In this document: positions 8,575-15,978 of the stretch, piece after piece | Layout of the letters: each line of letters begins with the position of its first letter | Numbering within the stretch: position 1 is the stretch's first letter | From: an uncultured Collinsella sp. | GTDB taxonomy: Bacteria; Actinomycetota; Coriobacteriia; Coriobacteriales; Coriobacteriaceae | DNA length: 41,481 nt | Direction: 5' to 3' | Assembly: GCA_900549185.1 (NCBI GenBank) | Contig: URNM01000004.1 | Location: 1 to 41,481, forward strand | Translations under genes and position numbers: made by a program | The notes under the pieces: model-generated | Seen by the model: the letters and a program-made list of their open reading frames with translations, nothing else | Told to the model about the DNA's origin: nothing | The model's database searches: none

Positions 8575-9402
8575 ATGGCCTTTGCAGAAAAGCTCATTGC
8601 CATCCGTCGCGCCCATCACCTTACCCAGGAGCAGCTCGCCGCCAAGCTCTTCGTCACACGCCAAGCCGTCAGCCGTTGGGAGCGCGGCGAAGTCACCCCG
8701 GGTATCGACATGATGAAGCTCATTGCCGCCGTAACCGGAGAGCCGCTGCCCCACCTGCTCGAAATGCCCGAGCATTATTGCCAGAGCTGCAGCATGATAC
8801 TCACGCCCGACGACTGCGGCACCGACGCCACGGGCGCCACGACCGACCATTACTGCAAGTGGTGCTACGACCACGGCAAGTACACCTACGACACCACCAT
8901 GGAGGCGATGATTGAGGATTGTGCCCCGCGGCTGGCGCAAAACACCGGCATGTCGCTCGACGAAGCCGTCTCGCTCATGGGCGCCGTGCTGCCGCAACTG
9001 GAGCGCTGGCGCGCCGTGCAGGAAAACGAGGAGCGCTACGGTGCCGAAGCGCGGGCGCGCTATGGCAATGAGGCTATCGATGCAGCAAACGAGACGCTAC
9101 TGGACATGGATCCTCAGACATGGAGCGACATGAAGGAACTTGAACCCGCTATTCTAGGTCAGCTCTCGATTGCCATGGGTGACGGCGATGCGGATGGAAG
9201 CGAGGCTCGCAAGCTTGTCGCGATGCATCGTCGCTGGATTGCTCTCAACTGGGGACGCGAACCCCAGAACGAAGCGTACCTGGGCCTCGCCCACGGCTAT
9301 CTTGCCGACCAGCGCTTTGTTGACTACTACGACAAGCCCTGCGGCACCGGAGCCACGGCGTTTCTGGTACAGGCCATCGAGTCGTCGTTGACGCGCGCAT
9401 AG
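8575..9402 (+). CDS. XRE-family regulator with zinc ribbon and TipAS-like drug-binding domain
   Basis: A 275-residue protein with three parts. Residues 1-60 form an XRE helix-turn-helix (LTQEQLAAKLFVTRQAVSRW). Residues about 66-105 form a Cys-rich zinc ribbon (YCQSCSMIL and YCKWCYDHG, i.e. two CXXC pairs). Residues about 150-275 match the TipAS antibiotic-recognition domain in length and pattern (RYGNEAIDAAN, RWIALNW, YLADQRFVDYYD). TipAS normally follows a MerR DNA-binding domain in TipA/Mta-type multidrug sensors, where it traps thiopeptides or other amphiphiles; here the DNA-binding half is of a different family. The start at 8575 follows AGAAAGGAG. It probably senses a drug-like ligand and represses or activates its own promoter; the operator at 8501-8515 is a candidate site. 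Confidence 0.85.
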   Translation: MAFAEKLIAIRRAHHLTQEQLAAKLFVTRQAVSRWERGEVTPGIDMMKLIAAVTGEPLPHLLEMPEHYCQSCSMILTPDDCGTDATGATTDHYCKWCYDHGKYTYDTTMEAMIEDCAPRLAQNTGMSLDEAVSLMGAVLPQLERWRAVQENEERYGAEARARYGNEAIDAANETLLDMDPQTWSDMKELEPAILGQLSIAMGDGDADGSEARKLVAMHRRWIALNWGREPQNEAYLGLAHGYLADQRFVDYYDKPCGTGATAFLVQAIESSLTRA

Positions 9403-9453
9403 ACCGCGGCGGCTTTGGGTATTTCAATCAAAACCTCAACCGATTGGAGACCT

Positions 9454-9699
9454 ATGGCTACTAATCATGAGCTCGCACTATTCGTTATGACCGGCTGCCC
9501 GTACTGCATAAAGGTCAAGCGTTTCCTTGCCGATAACGGCGTGACCATCCCCGAGCGCAATATCTCGACCGATTCCGAAGCCGAGCAGACACTCATCGCC
9601 GTCGGCGGAAAGCGTCAGGTTCCCTGCTTGTTCATCGACGGCAAGCCGCTCTACGAGTCGAGCGACATCATCGCGTGGGTACAGAAGAACCTGCTCTAG
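9454..9699 (+). CDS. Glutaredoxin-family protein
   Basis: An 81-residue single-domain glutaredoxin with the redox motif CPYC at residues 15-18 (TGCPYCIKVKRFL), the TVP-like cis-Pro segment as QVPCLFIDG, and the C-terminal ESSDIIAWVQ helix. It reduces disulfides or mixed disulfides using glutathione or another low-molecular thiol; in actinobacteria the partner may instead be a thioredoxin-reductase-like system. The start at 9454 is preferred over 9415 because TTGGAGA lies just upstream and the shorter form fits the family. It starts 51 bp after the XRE-TipAS gene, so the two may share a transcript. Confidence 0.88.
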   Translation: MATNHELALFVMTGCPYCIKVKRFLADNGVTIPERNISTDSEAEQTLIAVGGKRQVPCLFIDGKPLYESSDIIAWVQKNLL

Positions 9700-9721
9700 T
9701 GCGCGCATCCCGCCCGTCCCA

Positions 9722-9777
9722 TAGTCATTGGGGACGCACTTAAATGACTAGTCGTTAAAGAACGCCCCCAACGACTA
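9722..9777. repeat. 56-bp palindromic repeat, copy A (left edge of island)
   Basis: Aligns over its full length with 12011-12066, differing at about five positions, and shares the central TGACTAGTCGTTAAAGA. The arms are imperfect inverted repeats here. It lies 22 bp after the glutaredoxin stop and could act as its terminator. With copy B it brackets the lower-GC unknown gene and the toxin-antitoxin-like pair. Confidence 0.8.
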
Positions 9778-9823
9778 GTGAGAATCAGTTTCTCAACTTT
9801 ATCGAACATGCGTTTGGTATTTA

Positions 9824-9832
9824 TGTTATACT
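9824..9832 (+). promoter_or_regulatory. Candidate extended -10 promoter for the island operon
   Basis: TGTTATACT is an extended -10 (TGn plus TATACT) within an AT-rich patch. It would start a leader of about 190 nt before the gene at 10032. The -35 region is poor, as is common with extended -10 promoters. Confidence 0.5.
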
Positions 9833-9878
9833 CGCATCGAGGTATGAGACTGGTCGAGAGCTCCTGCGGAGGTCCCCA

Positions 9879-9908
9879 ATGACACGCTGGAGCGAGCTCA
9901 GTAAGTAA
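9879..9908 (+). CDS. Possible 9-residue leader peptide (MTRWSELSK)
   Basis: ATG at 9879 is preceded by GGAGG (9868-9872) with an ideal 6-nt gap and runs nine codons to TAA. It lies in the long leader between the extended -10 at 9824 and the gene at 10032. Such peptides can couple ribosome position to downstream expression. A good Shine-Dalgarno sequence before a tiny frame can arise by chance, so this is tentative. Confidence 0.3.
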   Translation: MTRWSELSK

Positions 9909-10031
9909 GATCGGTGGTTACTGCACTCGTCCATCTCAGACAGGCTGCGCTCCTGTTCGCCGTCGCCATCAAAGAACGGCGCTCACAATCAGACTGTTTC
10001 TTTTCCGTGAGTCACACAGGAGTGCATCGCT

Positions 10032-11318
10032 ATGGCTAAAAAGATTCCAACCCTTTCACCCGACATTATTTCAAATACCTGCTCAGATATCAGCAGGATT
10101 GTCGAGGCCAAACACCTCGGCCAGAAAGGCATCAACCATGAGACCTCTTCGGAAGGGGCTCTGCTCATCGGGCGCCGCCTCGAGCAAGAGATTGCCGGAT
10201 ACCCCATTTCCAATCTCAATGGCTTACTCTCGCCCATCGCTTGCCACCTCAAGCAGCACTTTAGCCCAAGCCTGGGCCCGACTTATCTCAAGCGTTGCAT
10301 AAAGCTCGCACGAATTGTTCCGGAAGACATGGGGTTTCGACCGGAGCTTGATCTAGAACACTATCAGTCGCTCGCTCACATCGCCGACAAAGACCTGCGC
10401 TTAGATCTGATGAACGTTGCCGCGGATAACCATTGGAGCGCGTTGCGCATCGATCGTCATGCCCGCTATCGAAGTCCGCAGGACACTTTGGATGCTTGGG
10501 AGCGCCGTGCGCTTGAATCAAATCAAGAAGTACGGCGCTTCGCCCGCGCCTACACAGATGCCTGTGGAATCATTTCACTCGATGAGCTTATTGAGGTCTA
10601 CAGCTCCTGTGCCCCCAATCCAGTCTCGAGATTTGAGATAAATGAAACTATTTGGCAAATCAGGAACGAATCGGGGCAAATCGACAATCCCTGCATCATA
10701 TCCAGAGATAGAAAACTCTATCTCATAGCGCCTGAGCTCGATGACGCTGTCGATGAAGCCCCTTATTACTACAATGACTACGGATACTCCTATCGAAAAT
10801 ATGAACGGCACAGCGAATACACCGGTGAAATGCGCGCGCTGCGCGAACGGCGCGTTGGCATCAGAGTGGCAGCCATCTTCGCCGGTCACGAACGTCTTCC
10901 AATCAAAAGGCTCAGCTATGACGAAGTCATCTGCGGGCATATAAAGTGCAGTCGATCTGTCGAACGACTCAAGCAGTACGTCCTGAGAGACCCTGAGCTT
11001 AAGGCATCCGATCTCCATGCAAGAGAAGATGAGTTCGATTTCATCATGACAAAGCTTTTGCGTTCCGTTGGACTCAACGGAACGCCGACAGCACAGCAAA
11101 TTACCGAAGACGCAGCTTTCTTATTGATTGTCGTACGGCCCGAGTTTTACGAACGCAATAAAACAGCGGAGATCTCCAAGCTCCTCTCGATAATCTATGA
11201 AGACGCTCCCCTCTGGGAGTTCAACGGACGTTCGCATACCGAGCTAAGAAACGAAGAAGTGGTGGAGCCTCCGGTGTCGACCTTGCATCGAGAGATCCAA
11301 TCAAAACAGGCCGCTTAA
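10032..11318 (+). CDS. Unrecognised 428-residue protein of the repeat-bounded island
   Basis: I do not recognise this family. The protein is soluble, with no signal peptide or membrane segment. The first 165 residues look helical. The middle (about 170-240) contains FARAYTDACGIISLDELIEVY and YLIAPELDDAVDEA, followed by a Tyr-rich stretch with seven Tyr within about twelve positions (about 241-256). The C-terminal part is charged and helical. The start at 10032 follows CACAGGAG. Codon use and base composition are clearly more AT-rich than in the neighbouring genes, which suggests acquisition. It reads in the same direction as the toxin-antitoxin-like pair 57 bp downstream, and the three genes sit between two copies of a palindromic repeat. 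A role in mobile-element defence or maintenance is conceivable from context only. Confidence 0.75.
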   Translation: MAKKIPTLSPDIISNTCSDISRIVEAKHLGQKGINHETSSEGALLIGRRLEQEIAGYPISNLNGLLSPIACHLKQHFSPSLGPTYLKRCIKLARIVPEDMGFRPELDLEHYQSLAHIADKDLRLDLMNVAADNHWSALRIDRHARYRSPQDTLDAWERRALESNQEVRRFARAYTDACGIISLDELIEVYSSCAPNPVSRFEINETIWQIRNESGQIDNPCIISRDRKLYLIAPELDDAVDEAPYYYNDYGYSYRKYERHSEYTGEMRALRERRVGIRVAAIFAGHERLPIKRLSYDEVICGHIKCSRSVERLKQYVLRDPELKASDLHAREDEFDFIMTKLLRSVGLNGTPTAQQITEDAAFLLIVVRPEFYERNKTAEISKLLSIIYEDAPLWEFNGRSHTELRNEEVVEPPVSTLHREIQSKQAA

Positions 11319-11331
11319 CCCTATTAACTGC

Positions 11332-11360
11332 TTGCATTTTTGTCTACAAAACTGTATACA
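11332..11360 (+). promoter_or_regulatory. Promoter and overlapping operator of the toxin-antitoxin-like pair
   Basis: TTGCAT (11332-11337) and TATACA (11355-11360) are spaced by exactly 17 bp. Two palindromic octamers of the form TGTNTACA (TGTCTACA 11341-11348, TGTATACA 11353-11360) lie 12 bp apart inside the spacer and -10. Ribbon-helix-helix repressors commonly bind short tandem half-sites placed like this, so autoregulation by the downstream CopG-like protein is likely. The transcript would start only a few bases before the ribosome-binding site. Confidence 0.55.
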
Positions 11361-11375
11361 AAAAGAGAGGCCCTT

Positions 11376-11642
11376 ATGGAGCTCATCGCAATCCACCCCC
11401 ACGCCCTCAAACACGGGCTGACGGAGACGGATATCACCTGCGCCTGGAACTCCGCTTTTGCATGGTTCAGGCGTGATCTTGAAAACGGAGGTATCGATTA
11501 CGTTCTCGTTGGACTTGATGGAAGAAACCGTCTCATGGAGCTCATCGCTCGATATTGCCCCAATCGAGATGGTTACATCATTTACCATGCCCTTGTCCCT
11601 CCTACTCGCAAGGTGCTCAGGGAAATCGGGGTCGATCGATAG
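11376..11642 (+). CDS. Putative toxin of a type II toxin-antitoxin pair
   Basis: An 88-residue protein containing HPHALKHGLTETDI near the start and DGYIIYHALVPPTRKVL near the end. This arrangement of a basic, compact single domain is seen in small proteins encoded directly upstream of ribbon-helix-helix antitoxins, and is loosely reminiscent of BrnT-like ribonuclease folds. The start at 11376 is chosen over 11340 because AGAGAGG precedes it. The ORF ends 8 bp before the CopG-like gene, so the order is toxin first. The toxin assignment rests mainly on size, partner and spacing; no catalytic residue set can be named with certainty. Confidence 0.65.
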   Translation: MELIAIHPHALKHGLTETDITCAWNSAFAWFRRDLENGGIDYVLVGLDGRNRLMELIARYCPNRDGYIIYHALVPPTRKVLREIGVDR

Positions 11643-11650
11643 GAGACGCT

Positions 11651-11917
11651 ATGGACGCTAAGCAGCTCGAAAAGATGATGGGGTTTGCCCCCGGAGAGTT
11701 GGAGAAAGCCGCGGAGGCATACGAAAAAGATGAGTGGCCAAAGGGTCGCACCATCAAGCTGGGAAGGCCATCGATCTCTGATGAGCCAAGCGTTGTTTTA
11801 TCGGCACGTGTGGGTGAGTCTGTTCTTGATGCGTTTGACGCAAAAGCAAAGCGCCATGGGCAAACACGCACGGAGCGACTCAGGGAGCTCATCACGCTCG
11901 ATGCAATGATTGCCTAG
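11651..11917 (+). CDS. Ribbon-helix-helix (CopG-like) antitoxin
   Basis: An 88-residue protein whose C-terminal half is a ribbon-helix-helix domain: a strand around SVVLSARV followed by two helices (ESVLDAFDAKAKRHGQ and TRTERLRELITL). The N-terminal half is acidic and probably flexible, as in antitoxins where one half binds DNA and the other masks the toxin. The start at 11651 follows AGGAG with a 5-nt gap. It is encoded 8 bp after the putative toxin and its likely operator is the TGTNTACA pair at 11341-11360. A strong hairpin follows 27 bp after its stop. Confidence 0.78.
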   Translation: MDAKQLEKMMGFAPGELEKAAEAYEKDEWPKGRTIKLGRPSISDEPSVVLSARVGESVLDAFDAKAKRHGQTRTERLRELITLDAMIA

Positions 11918-11944
11918 ACTCAACTCCCCACCGAATCCATACAT

Positions 11945-11997
11945 GTACGCCAGCATCCAAAGTCGACATTTTTCGACATCTTTGGATGCTGGCGTAC
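11945..11997. terminator. Long perfect hairpin after the antitoxin gene
   Basis: An 18-bp perfect inverted repeat (11945-11962 with 11980-11997, arm starting GTACGCCAGCATCC) encloses a 17-nt loop made of two copies of TCGACAT separated by TTT. Only four Ts follow shortly after on the plus strand. It may terminate the island operon or be a repeat in its own right. Confidence 0.6.
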
Positions 11998-12010
11998 AGC
12001 TTTTGCAACA

Positions 12011-12066
12011 TAGTCGTTGGGGACGTTCTTGAATGACTAGTCGTTAAAGAACGTCCCCAACGACTA
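12011..12066. repeat. 56-bp palindromic repeat, copy B (right edge of island)
   Basis: Perfect 20-bp arms (12011-12030 with 12047-12066, TAGTCGTTGGGGACGTTCTT) flank a centre that itself contains the palindrome GACTAGTC. It lies directly after the stop of the leftward dus gene, so it may act as that gene's terminator, and it matches copy A at 9722-9777 in the same orientation. Confidence 0.85.
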
Positions 12067-12067
12067 A

Positions 12068-13027
12068 CTAGCCATGGAAGCGGGCTATGGGCGCAAGTGG
12101 CTGCTCGCGAAAGACGCGCTCGACGGCGGCGCGGTATTCGTCGACCTTTTTGGTCTTACGTACGAGCTTGTGAACGGTAGCGGGGTCGGCGAAAGCGCAC
12201 TTGGCGTAGAACCACCACTCCTTCATACGAAAGACCGCGTTGCCGCCGATCTCTTCTGCATAGGCCGCAAACAGCGTGTCGTGGAAGCGCTGCAGCTCAG
12301 CAGCCGTGGCAGCAGGACCGCCCTTAACCATGCGAGCCAGAGCGGGATTCGCGAGCAGGCCACGCCCCAGCATCACATGGCGCGTGCCGGGATAGGCCTC
12401 CACCAGCGCGTCCATATCCTCAAGATCAAAAATGTCGCCGTTGTATGCCACCGGAAACGGTGCCCGCTCCAACGTCTCGCCATAAAACTCTTTGCGCGGG
12501 GAGCCCGTATAGCGATCCTTCTGTACACGCGGATGCACGATCAGTTCTGCCAGCGGCATGCGACAGTACAGTTCGAGCACGCGCTCGTATTCGTCGTCGC
12601 TCTCCAGCCCCAGCCTGGTTTTTACCGACACCGGCAACGGCGAACGTTCGCACACGTCACTCAAGAACACCTCGAGCTCGTCGAGATTGCGCAAGAAACC
12701 CGAGCCCTTGCCCTTAGCGACAACCGTTCCCGAAGGGCAACCCAGGTTGAGATTGACCTCCCGATAGCCCATGTCGGCGAGCACCTGTGCCGCCCACACA
12801 AACTCGTCCGCGTTCTTGGACATGAGCTGGGGCACCACGTTGAGCCCTTGGTTGTTAGCCGGATCGACCTCCTTAAACGCCTTGCCGCCAAAGCGGTTTC
12901 CCACCCGCGGCGGCGGCAAAAACGGCGTGTAATAGCAATCGAGCGCACCGAAGCACTCCGCATACACGCGACGGAACACATGCCCGGTAATCCCCTCCAT
13001 AGGGGCCAACGATAGAATCATCAACAT
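12068..13027 (-). CDS. dus: tRNA-dihydrouridine synthase
   Basis: A 319-residue FMN enzyme that reduces uridines in the tRNA D-loop with NADPH. The N-terminal SLAPMEGITGHVFRR is the FMN-site strand. The active-site Cys is in NLNLGCPSGTVVAKGKGSG, KTRLGL provides the Lys of the TIM barrel, and NGDIFDLED plus MLGRGLLANP bind the FMN phosphate. Size and order fit the Dus family; the exact subclass (A, B or C) is not clear. Starts at 13027 and 13021 are both possible and ribosome-binding signals are weak. It lies downstream of the leftward LysR gene with 39 bp between them. Confidence 0.9.
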   Translation of the reverse strand: MLMILSLAPMEGITGHVFRRVYAECFGALDCYYTPFLPPPRVGNRFGGKAFKEVDPANNQGLNVVPQLMSKNADEFVWAAQVLADMGYREVNLNLGCPSGTVVAKGKGSGFLRNLDELEVFLSDVCERSPLPVSVKTRLGLESDDEYERVLELYCRMPLAELIVHPRVQKDRYTGSPRKEFYGETLERAPFPVAYNGDIFDLEDMDALVEAYPGTRHVMLGRGLLANPALARMVKGGPAATAAELQRFHDTLFAAYAEEIGGNAVFRMKEWWFYAKCAFADPATVHKLVRKTKKVDEYRAAVERVFREQPLAPIARFHG

Positions 13028-13066
13028 CTACTCTCAAATCAATGCAGCAAAGGGACTGCCCCCTTG

Positions 13067-13948
13067 TCACATCCTATTCAAACGGTTCAGAAACTCTTCG
13101 CAGGCGCGAGAACGCAGGCGATATTTTTTCCATACCAGATACGACGCAATGGTAAGCGGCGGCTCAAATGGGACAAAACGCAAATCGCTGCCTTCATCTA
13201 TCTGCAGCAAGCTTCCAATGCTAACCGCACACGCAACGCCCGAACGCACCAGATGTGACGCGTTGCCGATCAGGTCGAAATGCCCCACGATGTTGAGTTC
13301 ATCGACGCTAAGGACGCCACTCGACCACGCTTCTAGGTCCAGCGCTCGATTCGAGGTGCGCGAACTCACCAGCAGCGGCATATTCGCCACGTCCGCAGGC
13401 GCCAGCACGTCCCGGCCGCCCCATGGACCGCTCGCAGCAACAACAGCACCGACTCGATCCGCCTCGGGCATGCGAATCCATTCGTATTTCTCGACGTTAA
13501 CGGGCTCCAGCAACAACGCAAAGTCGAGCAAGCCACGCTCCAAGCGCTCCTCCACCGCATCGGCGTTACCGGTATAGAGCTCAATCGTCACTCCAGGATA
13601 GCTCCGATGCAGCTCTACAAAAACATCGAGCACCAACCGTATCGATTTGGTTTCGCCGGCGCCAATGCGGATAACGCCCGCAATGCCGAGCTCCCGATCC
13701 GCCAACTCTAGCTCGGTCTGTTCCACCAGCAAGACAATCTCCTCGGCACGCTGGCGCAAGCGCATGCCATCGCTCGTGAGCACGCACGATCGATTGGTGC
13801 GCTCGAACAGCTCCACGCCCAGCTCGCGCTCAAGATCGGCTATCTGACGCGAGAGCGTGGGCTGCGTCACATGTAGCACGTTGGCAGCTTCGGTCATGTT
13901 TTCCTCGCGGGCCACAGCAAGAAAATAACGCAGCGTTCGCAGCTCCAT
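13067..13948 (-). CDS. LysR-family transcriptional regulator
   Basis: A 293-residue LysR protein. Residues 1-60 hold the winged helix-turn-helix (MELRTLRYFLAVAREENMTEA, HVTQPTLSRQIADLE), and the rest is the two-lobed co-inducer domain, with GVIRIGAGETKSIRL at its start. The start at 13948 is preferred over 13981 because AGGGG precedes it and the helix begins there as in the family. It is divergent from an aldo/keto reductase operon, the classic LysR layout, and the intergenic region holds an ATACG-N5-CGTAT box. It probably activates that operon in response to a redox or carbonyl signal; this is an inference from context. Confidence 0.9.
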   Translation of the reverse strand: MELRTLRYFLAVAREENMTEAANVLHVTQPTLSRQIADLERELGVELFERTNRSCVLTSDGMRLRQRAEEIVLLVEQTELELADRELGIAGVIRIGAGETKSIRLVLDVFVELHRSYPGVTIELYTGNADAVEERLERGLLDFALLLEPVNVEKYEWIRMPEADRVGAVVAASGPWGGRDVLAPADVANMPLLVSSRTSNRALDLEAWSSGVLSVDELNIVGHFDLIGNASHLVRSGVACAVSIGSLLQIDEGSDLRFVPFEPPLTIASYLVWKKYRLRSRACEEFLNRLNRM

Positions 13949-14000
13949 ACTTGCCCCTTCGTGCACAACGGAGAACCTCATTCGGTCCGTTTCATTCTAC

Positions 14001-14015
14001 ATACGTAATCCGTAT
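14001..14015. promoter_or_regulatory. LysR-type box (T-N11-A)
   Basis: ATACGTAATCCGTAT is an inverted repeat of ATACG around 5 bp and satisfies the T-N11-A rule for LysR sites. It lies 53 bp from the regulator start and 84 bp from the reductase start. A second inverted repeat, TTGCTATAAGCAA (14026-14038), follows and could be the activation half-site. Confidence 0.6.
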
Positions 14016-14098
14016 ATCTAGCTAGTTGCTATAAGCAATATACATTATCGAATCTCGAAACTATCGTTACAGAAGAGAACCATCGAGAAAGGAAACGT

Positions 14099-14947
14099 AT
14101 GGAATACATCACGCTCAATAACGGCATCAAAATTCCCCAGCTAGGACTTGGCACGTATCTGCTTAAACCCGACGATGCCCAATCGTCGGCTACCTCCGCA
14201 CTCGGCATGGGGTATGAGCTCATCGACACTGCCAATGCATACGTGAATGAGCGAGCAGTGGGTCGTGGCGTGCGCGAATCAGACTTGCCGCGCGAAAACG
14301 TGTTTCTCGAAACCAAGCTCTGGCCCTATTTTTACAACAGCGACACCGCCGTCGACGAAACGCTCGAGCGTCTGAACACACCTTACATCGACCTCATGAT
14401 TCTGCACCAACCCGCAGGCGACTACTTGGCGGGCTATGAGAAGCTTGAGATCGCGTACAAGGAAGGCAAGCTCCACGCCATCGGAATCTCCAATTTCGAC
14501 GAGAACGAAATCGAGAAGCTTCTCGCAAATTGCGAGATCGTTCCATCCCTCATTCAGGTCGAGTGCCATCCGTATTTCCCGCAGACCGAACTGAAGAAGC
14601 TGCTCGCCCAGCACGACATTGCGTTGCAGGCGTGGTACCCGCTCGGCGGGCGCGGCAACAGCGACATCATGGACGAGCCCGTCGTGCGCGACCTCGCTGT
14701 CAAGTATGGCAAAACGCCTGCTCAAATCATTATGCGCTGGCATATCCAAGAGGGAAATATCGTCATTCCAGGCTCAAAGAATCCAACGCACATCGCCGAC
14801 AACATCGATGTCTTCGACTTCGAGCTCACGGATAGCGACATGACCGCCATGGCTACCCTCAATCGCGGGAAACGGTTCTATGAGCGCACGCCCGAGAAGC
14901 TTGCGCAATATGCCGCCTGGCACCCCGACGTTGAGAACCAGAAATAG
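14099..14947 (+). CDS. Aldo/keto reductase (2,5-diketogluconate reductase-like)
   Basis: A 282-residue NADPH-dependent reductase of the AKR5-like group. The catalytic tetrad is visible as Asp and Tyr in LIDTANAYVNE, Lys in LETKLWP and His in LMILHQPAGDY, and the cofactor-binding C-terminus reads IVIPGSKNPTHIADN. Substrates are probably aldehydes or ketones such as methylglyoxal or keto-sugars. The start at 14099 follows GAGAAAGGAAA. It is first in an operon of two reductases, a small protein and a flavodoxin, divergent from LysR. Confidence 0.92.
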   Translation: MEYITLNNGIKIPQLGLGTYLLKPDDAQSSATSALGMGYELIDTANAYVNERAVGRGVRESDLPRENVFLETKLWPYFYNSDTAVDETLERLNTPYIDLMILHQPAGDYLAGYEKLEIAYKEGKLHAIGISNFDENEIEKLLANCEIVPSLIQVECHPYFPQTELKKLLAQHDIALQAWYPLGGRGNSDIMDEPVVRDLAVKYGKTPAQIIMRWHIQEGNIVIPGSKNPTHIADNIDVFDFELTDSDMTAMATLNRGKRFYERTPEKLAQYAAWHPDVENQK

Positions 14948-14954
14948 GAGCATC

Positions 14955-15974
14955 ATGCAGTACACAACCCTTGGCCATTCCGGCATCAAAGTCTCTAAAC
15001 TCTGCCTGGGAGGCATGAGCTTTGGCGAACCCAGCCCTGACTTTCATCAGTGGACCATCGGACCCGACGACACGCGTGCCGTCATCAAACGCGCACTCGA
15101 CAGCGGAATCAACTTTATCGATACCGCGAACTGCTACAGCTTTGGCACGAGCGAAGAATACATAGGCGCCGCCCTGCGCAACCTGGGCATCGCTCGCGAG
15201 AGCGTCGTGCTGGCCAGCAAGGTTCACTTCAACGAGGGCGGCCTTTCCGCCGACGCCATCAAACGCGAGATCGAAGGCTCGCTCAAGCGCTTGGGCACCG
15301 ATTACCTAGACCTCTACATCATCCACCGCTTCGATTACGACGTTCCCATGGAAGAGACCATGGAGGCGTTCAACGACTTGGTGCGCGAGGGCAAGGTTCG
15401 CGCGCTCGGCGCCAGCGCCATGTATGCCTACCAGCTGCACAACCTGCAGATCGTCGCACGCGACCACGGATGGACGCCCTTTACGAGCATGCAGTGCCAC
15501 TACAACCTGCTGTACCGAGAGGACGAGCGGGAGATGATTCCGGTATGTCGCCAGTTTGACATGGCCCTTACGCCATACAGTCCCCTGGCGTCGGGACACC
15601 TCTGCCGCCCCACGTGGGAAAGCTCGAGCACACGTGGCACCACCGACACGACCATGGCCAATAAGTATGACCACGACCGCGCCATCGACATGCCCATCGT
15701 TGAGCGCGTGGCCAAGGTCGCCGCCGATCATGACGTGTCGATGGCGCAGATTGCGCTGGCGTGGCACTGGGCGCGTGGGGTCGAGGCGCCCATCGTGGGT
15801 TGTTCCAAGCCCGAGCGAGTCGACGACGCCGTAGCCGCGCTCGGCATAACGCTCTCCCCCGCCGAGATCGACTTCCTCGAAGAGCCCTATCAACCGCACG
15901 AGCTCGTTGGTCCCAAGGCCCGTCCCGGCGAAAAACCACTTGCCGGCACCACCAAAGTCAAAGCAAGAAAGTAA
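14955..15974 (+). CDS. Aldo/keto reductase, second of the operon
   Basis: A 339-residue member of the larger AKR class (YajO/general-stress type). It opens with MQYTTLGHSGIKVSKLCLGG, has Asp and Tyr in FIDTANCYSFG, Lys in LASKVHF, His in YIIHRFD, and a coenzyme-binding APIVGCSKPERVDDA near the C-terminus. It is not a duplicate of the preceding gene: the two belong to different AKR subgroups. The ribosome-binding site TAGGAG overlaps the previous stop codon, and the start at 14955 is preferred over the longer open frame from 14880. Confidence 0.92.
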   Translation: MQYTTLGHSGIKVSKLCLGGMSFGEPSPDFHQWTIGPDDTRAVIKRALDSGINFIDTANCYSFGTSEEYIGAALRNLGIARESVVLASKVHFNEGGLSADAIKREIEGSLKRLGTDYLDLYIIHRFDYDVPMEETMEAFNDLVREGKVRALGASAMYAYQLHNLQIVARDHGWTPFTSMQCHYNLLYREDEREMIPVCRQFDMALTPYSPLASGHLCRPTWESSSTRGTTDTTMANKYDHDRAIDMPIVERVAKVAADHDVSMAQIALAWHWARGVEAPIVGCSKPERVDDAVAALGITLSPAEIDFLEEPYQPHELVGPKARPGEKPLAGTTKVKARK

Positions 15975-15978
15975 TGAC

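Noticed and set aside
7696..8997. Long 433-residue form of TrmO
   Set aside because: The first 190 residues overlap the divergent XRE-TipAS gene and do not look like protein; the TrmO family starts at MEPIAHIH.
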